Of a DNA stretch of 64,000 nucleotides, positions 45,126 through 56,239 are shown piece by piece (the stretch's first letter is position 1; the number at the start of each line of letters is the position of its first letter). Origin of the DNA: Deltaproteobacteria bacterium (GTDB lineage: Bacteria; Lernaellota; Lernaellaia; JACKCT01); NCBI GenBank assembly GCA_027493875.1, contig JAOSJX010000028.1, forward strand, positions 124,001 through 188,000, in the 5' to 3' direction. Under the pieces are notes generated by a model. The model saw only the letters and a list, made by a program, of their open reading frames with translations. It did not search any database and was not told the DNA's origin. A program made the position numbers and the translations under genes.

Positions 45126-47376
45126 ATGGTTTTTTAGTCTCTGTCTGGCCGTGGCCTTTTCCGCGTCGCCGGTTTTTGGGTTTTCGGCGGGGTTGATGCT
45201 CTCACGCGGGACCACGCTGGAAGATATCGGGCGCGACTATCGCGAAGGGCGGTTCGGCGCGGCGGTTCTTCAACTCTTCTACTACATCGAAAACGATCCG
45301 CGCCCGGATGACGTAGGCGAAGCGGAGTTCCTAATGGGGCTGGCCTTGCTCCGGCAGGAGCGGCCCGCGGAAGCGGCTTTTTATTTTCGCGCGGCGGAGG
45401 AGGACCTTCCGGCGGTCGCCGACGCGGCGGCCGCGCGGCGCGTTCGCGCGTTGGAAAAAGCGGCGCGGTACGACGAAGCCGTCACCGCGCTCGACGCGGC
45501 GCGGCGCCGTTATCCGTCGTCGCCGCTGTTCTTTGAAGCCGGGGCGTGGGAGGCGCGTCTCACCGGACGCGGCGGTCACCACGCGCGAAGCGCGGCGATG
45601 TACGAAGACCTCGCGGGCGCGAATGGCGCGGCGGCGGTCTACACCGAATACCGCTATCTCGCCGGCGAAGCCTGGGAACGCGCGGGCCGCCGCGACGCCG
45701 CTCTCGCCGCGCACCAAAGCGTGATCGACGCGAGGCGGATCGACCGCTTTACGACGCGGGCCCTCAAGCGGTATGCGGCGCTTTGGCGCGCGGAGCATCC
45801 CGGCGACGCGTCGGCCGGGGAATCCGCGGCGATGATCGCCTTTGCCGACGCGCGTTTCAACGCGGATCAATACCGCCAGGCGCAAGCGGCTTACGAAGCG
45901 TATCTCGACATTTCGGGGAAGACGATGGACGCGGAGCATCGGTATCGTCTCGGGCTCGCCGCTTTCTACAACCACGACAACGCCCGGGCGCTCGCGTCCC
46001 TCGAACCGATCGCCCGCGCCACCGGGACCGCGCGCGCCGAGGCCGCCACCTATCGCGTCGCCAAGGTCCACACGCGCCTCGGGGACAACGCGGCGAGCCG
46101 AAAGACGTTCGAGGATCTTCTCCGGCGTTTTCCGTCGGGCGGATACCGCCGGGCCACCGTCTATCAGTTGGCGCTGCTCGACATGGAAGACAACGACTAT
46201 GCGAAAGCCTACGCGTATTTCGACAGGCGTTTGAAAACCCCGTCGGGCGGCCAAAAAGAGTATCTGACGTGGCTGAAGGGCTGGACCGCCTTTCGCGCGG
46301 GCAAGCTGACCACGGCGGAAACGGTGTTGTCCGAAATGCTCGCGGAGTTCAAAAAATCACGCGACCGCGACCGCTATCAATTTTGGCGCGGCGCAATGCG
46401 CTTTGAAAAGAAACGCGTCGATGACGCCGCGGCCGATTGGCGCGCCGTCAACGCCGCGCCGCGCACCTACTACGGGATGCTCGCCGCGGACCGGCTTCGC
46501 GAGGTGGGCCGTCCGGCGCGCGACGCCGCCGCGGACTTGACGCGGCCGGACGGAGAGCAAGGGCTTCCTCCCCTGACTCCGGACCTGTTCCCGCCGGAGC
46601 ACCGCCGGCTCGCCGAACGCATCCTTCTTCTGGCCCGTCTCGGATGCCACGATCTCGCGTCGCGCCTGACCGCCTTCGTTCCCGAAATAACGGACGACGA
46701 TCCGATCGAGCGGCGCCTGCTGGCGATGCGTTTGGTGCATCAGGGCGCGCGTTATCACCAGGCCATCCGGTGGACGGGAGACCGGAACAACAAGTTTTAC
46801 CAATACGCGCGCGAGACCGGACGCCATCCCTCCGAGACGTATTGGTCCTACCTGTATCCCCTCGGTTACGCCGACGAAATCCACCGTCAGGCCGCGCGGC
46901 GCGGCGTCGCGGAGAGCCTGGTTTACGCCGTGATCTTCAACGAAAGCCGATTTTCGCCGAACGCCGTGTCGCCGGCGAACGCCATCGGCCTGATGCAGAT
47001 CGTTCCGCGGACCGCCCGCGAGATCGCCGACGCCATCGGCGAGACGGATTTCCAGGAGGACGATCTTTACGATCCGGAAACCAACATCCGCTTCGGGGTG
47101 TACTATCTGGCCTCCATGCTGGCCCGTTTTCACGGCGCGGAAACCTGCGCGATCGCGAGCTACAATGCCGGTCCCGACGTGGTCGGCAAATGGTGGAGGA
47201 ACAAGGGCGATCTTCCGGTCGAGTATTTCGTCGAGGAAATTCCGTATCGGGAGACCAACAACTATGTGAAAAAGGTGCGGACCACGCAGAAAATATACGA
47301 AATTCTCCACGGTTTGACGCCGACGCCGGGCGGTGGCGCAGTTGACGAAAAAAGTCCGGGAAAATTAGATTGTTGA
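45126..47376 (+). CDS. Soluble-type lytic murein transglycosylase (SLT)
   Basis: The frame is clean from GTG 45151, but ATG 45126 with one T removed from the T6 run 45130-45135 gives a full signal peptide (MVFSLCLAVAFSASPVFG) and is preferred. About 550 residues of TPR-like helical repeats (FEAGAWEARLTG, YRLGLAAFYNHDNARALASL) form the ring-like superhelix of Slt70. The C-terminal SLT domain has the catalytic Glu in VIFNESRFSPNAVSPANAIG, then LMQIVPRTA and IASYNAGPDVV. It cleaves peptidoglycan to 1,6-anhydro products in the periplasm. As FlgJ here lacks a muramidase domain, a flagellar role is possible. Confidence 0.92.
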
Positions 47377-47406
47377 AACTCTTTTTCGCCCGATCCGACG
47401 GCCGGG

Positions 47407-49958
47407 ATGTCGATGGCTGACGAACCGCGAAATTCATCGATTGTTGACGATAAGACGGCGCTCGAAGCGTTGTCCGATTTTATTCAGTCGATCGGCGGCA
47501 CCATCGTCAACATCAAACGTTATCCCACCGGCTCGTCCATCATCGATATGGCCCTAGAACGCTGCATGGCCTCCCTCGATCGGCTCTTTCGGGACTACGC
47601 GTCCTTCACGCTGAGCGAGAGCGAACGTCTTTTGGTCGTGGACGCGGAAACGCTCCCCGAAAAATACCAGGCGCGCGCGTTCGTCCGCAGTTTTATCGAT
47701 TCGATGATCGCGCGGAATATCCGGTCGATGAGTTTCGAGCGCGGGCTCACGCACGAGGAAATCCTCGCCTTTTTGAAACTCGTGGGCGAAAAACCGGAGG
47801 ACCTGAAACAGCGGGGGCGGCTACCGGACCTCATCAAGGACGCCGGCGTCACGCACGTCTCGATCGACCAGAAGGTTTTCGTCGCGGTCACGAGCGAGGA
47901 GCGCGTGGCCAAGCTGTCGGATCTCGAGCGTTTGGCGAAAAGCGGTTCGGACGACGTTGATCCGGGCGAATTTCGCGAAGGCCAGTTCCTCAGCCACATG
48001 ATCGCGAAACTCCCTTTCGACGAACTCGGGATCTCCCCGGATCAGGTGGACTCGCTGAAAAAGCACATCGATTTCGACCGGCTGAAGAACGCGCGCGAAG
48101 TCGATTTTGAAAAACTCGGGGCGTACCTGGCGCGGGCGATGGACCAGATGTCGGGCGCCGACAAGGTCGACGATGAAGCGATCGCCGATCCGGCCGCGAA
48201 GGTCACCAAGGAATTGCGCCAGGTGGATACGCGCGCCGGACGGATCGTCGAAACCTTCGTGGAAATCAGCGAAACGATCCTTCGGTTTCAACATCCGGAA
48301 ATCCGCGCCCGGCTGCTCGCGCATTTCATCAAGATCATCACGAACTTCAAGGAACTGACCCTGGCGAAGATTCTCACGGCCCGACTGGCCGATTCCGAGG
48401 ATCTCGACATCAAGGGCCAGATCCTCTCACAGATTTCCGCCAAGAAAAAATCGCGGGTCATCGACCTGCTTCTGCGCAAATACGTCCGTCTCATCGAGGG
48501 CCTGACGGCCGACGATTTCGAAATGGAACCGCAGGGAGGGTGGTGGAAAGCGAGCGCATTCTCAAAAGATTCTCGTCATCGCGAAGGAACAGGAACGGCG
48601 CGACCTCGCCGACAAGGCGCAGAAGGCGCTCGCAATGGCGTCGATGGTCGCGAAGGAAAGCGCCAACCCGGAGAACCTGCTTCTCTTGAAGATGAAACGC
48701 CTGTTCGCCAAGGGTCAGGACATTCTGATCGAGAACGACTTTCTCGATTGCTTCGGCGAACTCGTCCGACGGATCGAGCAGGCCGGACGGCCCGAAATCC
48801 TCCGAAAATTGCTGGAACGGGTGGCTCAGAATTTCGCCTCGGAGGACACGGGGCGCCGGACCGCCACGGTGGACGCCTTCGTCCGCATCAATCAGGAGCT
48901 CGTCGCGCAATCCCGGATGGATCTCCTCGGCAGAAGGCTACAGCCTGCTCGGCCAGCACCTTCAACGCGAAACGGAACCGGCGATCTTCGCGCGGATTCT
49001 GGCCACCATCGTGGCCGACTTTCACAAGCTCATCGAGCTCGGCGACGTCGTCACGCCGGCCAACATCCTGCGCCAGATGACCCGCCAACACGACGAAACG
49101 AGCGACGCGTCGCGCCGGACCATCTTCGGGCAGGCGCTGGCCAAACTGCGCGGTGACGCCGGCACGGCGGACCGGCTCGTGTCCTTGCTCCAGGGAAGCA
49201 ACGAGCGCGATTCGGAGGCGGCCGGAAAGCTGCTGGCGATGTTCGACGCCGAGGCCGTGCTCGTCAAAGTCCTGCACGTCATCCGCGACCACGAAGACAT
49301 GCGCATCCGCAAACGCCTGCTCAGTTTCGTCGGGCGATTCGGCGAAACCGCGCGCGATCAAATCCTCGCCGAGTTGTCGCCGGTCAGCCCGTGGTACTAC
49401 AACCGCAATCTGCTCAATCTCCTGGCCGATATTGCGGACGATTCGATGGTTCCGCGAATTACCGCGCATCTCGAAGCGAAGGACGAACGAGAAAGGCGCG
49501 CCGCCTTCGCCGCGTTGGCGCGGATTTCCGGTGACGGCGCGCAGGAAGCGTTGGCCGAGTCGTTCGACCGGCAACCCGAATCGATCCGCAAATCGTTCAT
49601 CCAGCATTTCGGTAAAACCCGCGCGCGTTCGGCCGTTCCCAAACTGCTCGACCACCTCAAAAGTTTGGCGATCACGGATCAGACCGAATCCTACGCGGTG
49701 AGCATCATCCACGCGCTCGGTCAAATCGGCGATGCGGCCGGCGCGGCGGCTATCCGCGAGCTGCTGCACAAGGGCTCCGGCCTTCGCCGGTTTTTCGCCA
49801 AACCGAGCGACGCGGTGATCGAAGCGTCGATCGTGGCGCTCGGCCAGATCGGCGATGCCGCAGCCGCCGGATCGATCAAGGGATTTACCCGGCACGCGAA
49901 TCCGCAGATCGCCCGGGCCGCCCAGGAATCCATGCGCGCGCTCGGCCGGACCGCCTGA
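47407..49958 (+). CDS. Large HEAT-repeat-like cytoplasmic protein (two frame breaks)
   Basis: About 850 residues after correction; start ATG 47407 or, two codons later, 47413. The N-terminal half is helical with an uncharacterised domain (YPTGSSIIDMALERCMASLD, LVVDAETLPEKYQARAFVRS). The C-terminal half has HEAT-like units: RNLLNLLADIADDSMVPRIT, RRAAFAALARISGDGAQEAL and ASIVALGQIGDAAAAGSIKG. No signal peptide or TM. Breaks near 48545 (G run) and near 48930. Similar HEAT-containing proteins occur in deltaproteobacterial motility and signalling loci, but function is not assigned. It follows the transglycosylase by 30 nt on the same strand. Confidence 0.65.
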
Positions 49959-49979
49959 CGGTCCACCGGCGCCGGCCTC

Positions 49980-50871
49980 ATGAAATTCACCACCGTCATC
50001 GCCTGCCGGGACGGAGCCCGGACGCTCAAATCCTGCCTGCGCTCGTTGGCGGAAACCGGCCGGACCGATATGGAAATCGTCGTCGCCGATGACGGAAGCC
50101 GTGACGACTCCGCGTCGATAGCCGCGTCGGCCGGCGCGCGCGTCCTTCGCCTGCCGCGCCGGGGACGCGCGGCGGCCCTCAACGCCGCGCTCGCCGCGGC
50201 GCAAGGCGAAATTCTGCTCTTTACGGACGCCGACTGCGTCGTGCCGCCCGATTGGCCGGCGCGGCTCGCGGACGGATTGGACCGCGGCTTCGACGGCATC
50301 GGCGGCGTGCTGCTGCCCTCGGCGTGGACCGTTGTGGAATGCGCCAAGATCATTCGCTACCTGCACGAATTCCAAAACGAATTCATTCTGGAAGGCGCGT
50401 ACACGCGCTTTTGCCTCAACGGCAACAACATGGCGTTCCGGCGGGACGTTCTCGACGCGGCGGGCGGCTTCGACGAACGCTATCTTCACGGGGCTGACGC
50501 CGATCTCACCCGCCGTCTTCTCGCCGCCGGCCGCCGACTGTTGCGGACGCCGGAAATTTCCGTCACGCACTTGAAAGTCGATTCGATGCGGTCCTTTCTC
50601 CGCACGTTTTATCACCGCGGGAGTGCCGTGCGTTTCGCGATGGACGCGGACGCCGTGCCGAAGGCCCTGCTCATGCGCGCCGCGTTTTCGGCGTTTCGGC
50701 GATGCGCGGAGGATTTCCGGACGCGTTCCGGCGCTCCGCCGCGCGTTCCCGGAAGCCGCGTGGAGCCGCGCCGTCCCGGCGCCGTTCGCGCACTGGCTCG
50801 CCGACCTCTGGGGCGCCGCCGGGCAGCGCCATTACCACCGCGTTTTTCGCGCGCGGGACGGCGCCGCGTGA
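49980..50871 (+). CDS. Family 2 glycosyltransferase (one frame break)
   Basis: GT-A fold signatures: FTTVIACRDGARTLKSCLRS, EIVVADDGSRDDSASIA (first Asp pair), ILLFTDADCVVPPDWPARLA (DxD) and the acceptor-side CLNGNNMAFRRDVLDAAGGF. Uses an NDP-sugar on the cytoplasmic face. A break near 50700 shifts the frame; the correct C-terminus (FAHWLADLWGAAGQRHYHRV) stops at 50871, overlapping the flippase start (GTGA). It opens the glycan cluster, 21 nt after the HEAT gene. About 297 residues. Confidence 0.88.
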
Positions 50872-52296
50872 GCATTCGCCGGCGATTCATCGAGAGCACC
50901 GCCTGGGTCGCGGCCGGCACCTACGCGAAAGCGCCGATCAACTTCGCCGCGAACATCGCGCTGATGCGTTTGATCGCGCCGGAGCACTTCGGCGTCCTCG
51001 CGCTCGGCATGTTTTTTTCTCACCCTGGGACGAAAGCTGACGGGCTTCGGCTTCAACCACGCGCTCATCCACCGGCAGGAGGACCTCGAGCACGCCGCGC
51101 CGACGCACCTCGGCCTGCATCTCGCGACGGGATTGCTCGTGGCCGTCGCCGCCGTCGTCGCGCGCCCGATCGTGGCGGCGCATTACGACGACGCCACCGC
51201 CCGCGCGCTGATCGCCCTCGCGGTGCTCGGCCTGTTGGAAAACGCCGGCCACACGCCGCGCATTCTTCTCGAAAAAGAGCTTGAGTTTCCGGCGCTCGTC
51301 CGTCTCGATGTCGCCAACGTTTTCATTTCCAACCTCGCCGCGATCGGCATGGCGGCCGCCGGCCTCGACCTGTGGGCTCTGGTCGGCAAGCAAGCGCTCG
51401 CGTGGCTGATTCAAACGGCGGGCGCGTGGCGGCTGGCGCCGCGGCTTCCCGGCCGCCGCCCGACGTGGACGTCCGCGCGGTGGTTTCTTTCGTTCGGCAA
51501 ACCGCTTTGGATCGCCGGCCTCGCGACGTTCGTTTCTCTGCAGTTCGACGACTTTCTCGTCGGCAGCCTCGACTCGACGCGCAGCCTCGGCTTCTACGCG
51601 CGCGCCTACGCCCTCGCCTCGCTGCCGACGGTTTTCGTCACGCACATCGTCGCCCGCGTCGCCTTCCCCCTCTACGCCAAACTCCAGCACGACCGGGAAA
51701 AACTCTCGACCGCCTTTGTCAGCGTGCTTCGTGTGATCGTGGCGTTGACGGCGCCCATGGGGATCGTGATGGCGCTGACGGCTTCGGAGTTCGTCCCGCT
51801 GTTGTTCGGCGAAACCTGGCGGCCGATGATTCCGCTCATCCGTTGGCTTTTGCTTTACGCCGGCCTGCGCCCGATCTACGACGATTGCGGCGAGCTTTTC
51901 ACCGCCATCGGCGAACCCGGCATTTCGAGCCGGATACTTTTGCTTCAGGCCGTTTTCGTTCTCGTCGCCTGCCCGCCGATGACGTGGGCGTTCGGCGCGG
52001 TGGGCGCCGCCATCGCCGTGGGGATATCGCTCGCCGCGGGTGTCGTTCGCGCCTACCAAATGATCCCGCGCTATGTTAACCTCGCGGTTTGGCAGGTTTT
52101 TCGGCCGCCGCTGCTCGCCGGCGCGGCCGGCCTGGCCGCGGCCTTCCTGGGGCTTTCGGCCGCGCGGCCGGAAAATCCCCTGGCGCTCCTCGCTTGGAAG
52201 ACGCTGCTGTTTCTCGGGCCGTTCGCGCTCGTCTTCCTGCTCCTCCAATACCAGGAGATCCGCCGGGACCTGGCCTTGTTGCGTAAAGAGGGATAG
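50868..52296 (+). CDS. Wzx/lipopolysaccharide flippase (MATE-like fold) (one frame break)
   Basis: GTG start 50868 (MSIRRRFIESTAWVAAGTYA). About 12-14 TM helices; FAANIALMRLIAPEHFGVLA is the typical first-pair signature of polysaccharide flippases, and FYARAYALASLPTVFVTHIV, RVAFPLYAKLQHDREKLSTA and FVPLLFGETWRPMIPLIRWL follow family order. It would move undecaprenyl-linked glycan units to the periplasm. The frame breaks at a T run near 51013. About 476 residues. It sits between the GT2 and the methyltransferase. Confidence 0.9.
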
Positions 52297-52302
52297 TCGC
52301 GG

Positions 52303-52907
52303 ATGACAACGCCGTCTTCGCCCAGGATACTCGATCTCGGATGCGGAACCGCCAAAACCCCCGGCGCGTTCGGCGTGGACTTCGTCGCGCGGCCGGGCGT
52401 GGATCTGACGCACGACCTCAACGTCCTGCCCTGGCCGATCGCGGACGGCGCCTACGACCGCATCGTCGCCCGCCACGTCATCGAGCATCTGGACGACGTG
52501 CTGGCTTTTTCCGCGAAGTGCACCGCGTGGCCGCGGACGGCGCGACGGTGGAGATCGTCAGCCCGCACTTCTCCAACCGCTGCGCCTTTCTCGATCCGAC
52601 GCACCGCCGCGCGCTGTCGGCGCGTTTTCCCGAATTCATCGCGCGCGGAAAACCGTGGACGCCGTCGGGAGCTTTCGCGGTCGTGCGCAGCTATGTTTTT
52701 CAGCATCGTCACGACACCGAACCGCTCCTTGAGGAAGGCCTGTTCGACATCGAATCGATCCGCCTGCGTTTCGCGCGGGTTTTTCAGTGGACCGGCGTCG
52801 AAGCCTTCGCGAACTGGAAGATCGATTTCTACGAATTTTATCTCGCCTTCCAGCTTCCGGCGCGCGATATCGAGGCGGTCTTCCGCGTGCGCAAGAAGGA
52901 ATCGTGA
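52303..52907 (+). CDS. SAM-dependent methyltransferase, type 11-like (one frame break)
   Basis: About 201 residues. Motif I ILDLGCGTAKTPGAFGVDFV, the acidic-loop VDLTHDLNVLPWPIADGAYD and the post-I VIEHLDDVL are characteristic of class I methyltransferases acting on small molecules or sugars. The frame breaks near 52515 (before REVHRVAADGATVEIVSPHF). The C-terminal part (FFxWTGVEAF-like VFQWTGVEAFANWKIDFYEF) is not diagnostic. Its stop TGA overlaps the next ATG (TGATG). It probably modifies a glycan or nucleotide sugar of this cluster. Confidence 0.8.
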
Positions 52908-53943
52908 TGGCCGAGCGGCGCGTCACCAAGGGAAAGATCAAGGTCTTTTCCAACACGACGGAGCCGGGGCTCGCCGGGCAACTGCGCCGCGTCGCCGATT
53001 GGCGTTACCGCAAGCCGGTCGAACTGGCCGGCGCCGCGTGGCGGACGGCGGCGCGCCGGCGCGATCCCTACCGCCTGCTTCCTTTTCCCCAGGCCGTTCA
53101 CATCGAAATCACGAACAAATGCAATATCGCCTGCGTGATGTGTCCGCAGCCGACGCAGCCGCGCGAGCAGGGGATGATGAGCGAAGATCTGTTCCGCCGC
53201 ATCATCGACGAACTCCGCCGGCCACCGGCTGCTCCTGGAAAACGTCGCCATCATGGGCCTCGGCGAACCGATGCTCCATCCCGATTTCGAAAAATTCGTG
53301 CGCATCGCGAACGAAGCCCGTATTCCGAATCTCTATTGCAGCACCAACGGCACCGCCCTCACGGAAAAACGCGCGCGCACCCTCGTCGCCGACCAGGCGC
53401 TCGGCCGCCTCATCATCAGCCTCGACGGCGCGACGAAAGAAACGTTCGGAAGCCGTCCGCGTCGGCGCCAATTTCGAACGCGTCATGGACAACGCCCGCC
53501 GCATCATGGAGATCAAACGCGAACTCGGCGCGCGGCGTCCCGTCGTGACGCTCCAAATCCTCGCGATGCCGCAAACGCTGGGCGAGATCGACGCGTTCTG
53601 CGAACGATGGCGCCCGCTGCTCGGCGACGGCGACGAGGTGCTCATCAAGGAAGTCGATACGTTCGGCGGCCTCGTGGACGACATCCGGCTCGACGCGTCG
53701 CGCGAGCCCGTCGACCGCTACCCCTGCCGCATGCTGTGGAAAGACGTATCGATTTCGTGGGACGGGCGCGTCACGGTTTGCTGCAAGGACGTGTACTACA
53801 AACTCACGGTGGACCGCGCCGACAACGCGTCGATCGGGAACATCTGGACCTCGACGCAGTGGAATGCGTACCGCCGCCTTCACGCGCAGGGGGACTGGGA
53901 TTGCATGGATCCCTGCGACCGCTGCCGGGAGTGGTACGTGTGA
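52907..53943 (+). CDS. Radical SAM protein with SPASM-type C-terminal cluster (two frame breaks)
   Basis: Corrected length is about 346 residues. The [4Fe-4S] site CNIACVMC (Cys72, Cys76, Cys79) follows VHIEITN. GLGEPMLHPDFEKFV is the GGE-like SAM-binding strand, and LYCSTNGTALTE and LIISLDGATKETF are typical TIM-barrel strands. The C-terminal RYPCRMLWKDVSISWDGRVT, CCKDVYYK and CDRCREWYV provide the auxiliary-cluster cysteines of SPASM/twitch proteins. Breaks lie near 53222 and 53450. Members of this group in glycan clusters carry out sugar epimerisation, dehydration or oxidation; the exact reaction here is unknown. Confidence 0.83.
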
Positions 53944-55147
53944 AGGACGTGACGCACGTCCTTTCGGTGACCGACGCCTTTTACCCGGAACACGGCGGCG
54001 TGGAGCGCGTCAGCTTCGAGCTCGCCCGCGCGATGGTCCGGCGCGGCGTCCGCGTGACGGCGCTGGCCCGGCGCGCCGACGGCCGGCCGGACGGCGAGGA
54101 GATCGACGGCGTGCGTGTGATGCGATTTTCCGTTCCGCCGCGCATTGCTCCCCTGGTTTACCTTGGTCACATGCTCTCGTCACGCCGGAAGGCCGCGCGC
54201 CTTCTAACGCTGGACCGGCCGGACGTCGCGCACCTTCATCTTTCGCTTTCGGCTCAAGGTCCTCTCTCGGTGATGAAAAACGCCGGCGTGCCGATTGTCG
54301 CCGGTTTTTTCGGCCCCTGGTACAAGGAATTCGCCGCGGAACTGGCCGACCGGGGCACGCGCGCGTCGGCGTACCTGCGGTGGCAGATGACGGCGCAGAA
54401 AAAACTTCAACGCCGCCTCCTCACCGGCGCCGACGGCGTCGTGGTTCTCTCGGATTTCAGCCGCGAGGAATTGCGCGCGCTGGCCCCGGAGGCGGACGGG
54501 GTGACCGTCAAGATTCCCGGTGGTTTCGATCCGAATCTTTTTCGGCCCCTTCCGAAAAAAGAAGCTCGCGCCACCCTTGGTTTGGAACCCGGCCCGCCGA
54601 TCGTGTTCACCGCCCGCCGTCTGGTTCATCGGATGGGCTTGGATCTGCTTGTCGACGCGGTGGCGCTGCTCGCAAAGCGCGGGCGGCGCGTCCGCCTCAT
54701 CATCGCCGGCGCCGGCCCGCTGCGCGAGACGCTTGAAACGCGCGCGAAGGGTCACGGGCTGGCGGACGATACGACGTTTCCGGGGTTCGTCACGGACGAC
54801 GAATTGGCGCTGTTTTACAACGCCTGCGACGTCTTCGTCGTTCCGACGCGCGCGCAAGAAAATTTTGGACTGCCGGTGCTCGAAGCCGCGGCCTGCGGGT
54901 GCCCCGTCGTTTCGACGGATGCCGGGTCGCTGCCGGAAGTCATGGGCGCCGCCGAATGAACGCGGTCACGCCGGCGACAGCGGAAGCGCTTGCGGACGCG
55001 GTCGGGACCGTCCTCGACGCCGGCGAAACGGATTGGGAACGGCGCGTGGAGGAACACCGCCGCCTCGCGGAACGATTTTCATGGGACCGCATCGCCGGCG
55101 AGCACCTCGATCACTATCGGAAAGTCATCGCATGCGCGTCGCGTTGA
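53940..55147 (+). CDS. Family 4 glycosyltransferase (one frame break)
   Basis: GTG start 53940 overlaps the radical SAM stop (GTGA). N-terminal acceptor domain VTDAFYPEHGGVERVSFELA. C-terminal GT-B domain: IVFTARRLVHRMGLDLLVDA, LIIAGAGPLRETLETRAKGH, TFPGFVTDDELALFYNACDV and FGLPVLEAAACGCPVVSTDA (EX7E region). An in-frame TGA at 54957 is a break: restoring one G (GAAGMNAVTPATAEALADAV) extends it to 55147 and gives the usual C-terminal helix. About 402 residues. It overlaps the next gene by 16 nt. Confidence 0.88.
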
Positions 55148-56239
55148 TCGGGCATACCTATATCGCCGCGGCAAACCGGGGAAAGCTCGGTTATCTCGTG
55201 GACGCGTGCGACGATTTCCTTCTGGTATCGCCCGAGACGTGGCCGGAACCCAATTTCGAGGTGCGCCGATACGCGCCGGACGACGGGCTCAACGCCGTGG
55301 CGTTCGCGACGCGTCACGCCGGGCACGTGCGCCGCTACACGTTTCCCCATGACGAATTGAAGCGCGCCTTGGAATCGTTCCGGCCCGACGTCGTTCACGT
55401 CGAAGCCGAAACCGGGTCGCTGGTCGCGCTTCAAAGCATTCGGATCGCGCGGCGTCTGCGCGCGGGCGTCACGCAGTTCCGCTGGGAAAACATTCCTTCG
55501 GAACGCGGGTGGCGCCGCGTGCTCATGGCGTGGAATTTCCGCCGGCTCGACCACCTCTTCTGCGGATCGAAAGACGCGCTCGACGCCGCGCGGGCCGAAG
55601 GTTATCGCGGTCCCGGATCCGTGGTCCCGCAATTGGGCACGGCCCCGCGGCCGGCCGGAGAAAAACGCCGCTTGTTTCCCGACGGGGTTTTCGTCGTCGG
55701 CTTCGTGGCCCGCCTCGAAGCGAAAAAAAGGCGCGGCCGATCTGTTGCAGGCGGTGGGGCGGCTGGCCTCCGAGCGCGTCGGCGTGGTGGTTGTCGGCGA
55801 CGGCCCCGAACGCGAGGCGCTCGAACAACGCGCGCGGGAACTCGGGATCGGCGAGCGCGTTCGATTCACCGGAACCGTGGCCCACGAAGACGTCGCGCCG
55901 TACATGCGGGGATTCGATGCGTTCGTGTTACCGAGCCGCGATGTCCCCGGTTGGCGCGAGCAATTCGGCAAGGTGCTGGTGGAGGCGATGGTCTGCGGCA
56001 CGCCGGTCGTGGGAAGCGACGCCGGCGCGATCCCGGACGTGGTCGGCGACGCCGGACTGATTTTTCCTCAGGGCGACGTTGAGCGGCTTGCGGCAATGCT
56101 GACGGAGCTTTTGGAAAACTCGGCGCTTCGTCAACGATTGTCCGAGGCGGGGCCGCGGCGCGCCGCGGAGCGGTTCACCGACGAAGCCGCCGCGCGTCCC
56201 CTTGTCGCGACGTGGCGGGAACTCACGGGGCGGCCATGA
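55132..56239 (+). CDS. Family 4 glycosyltransferase (one frame break)
   Basis: ATG 55132 (MRVALIGHTYIAAANRGKLG). N-terminal domain includes FRPDVVHVEAETGSLVALQS. C-terminal domain: VFVVGFVARLEAKK, VVVVGDGPEREALEQRAREL, VRFTGTVAHEDVAPYMRGFD and FGKVLVEAMVCGTPVVGSDA. The frame breaks at the A6 run near 55728 (EAKKRRGRS should continue to ADLLQAVGRLASER). About 369 residues. The stop overlaps the ligase start (ATGA). Donor and acceptor unknown. Confidence 0.88.

Noticed and set aside
48888-50615. 575-codon minus-strand ORF across the HEAT and GT2 genes
   Set aside because: Antisense shadow spanning two well-supported plus-strand genes.
50938-52488. 516-codon minus-strand ORF opposite the flippase
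   Set aside because: Low-complexity Arg/Glu/Gly shadow of TM-rich coding DNA.
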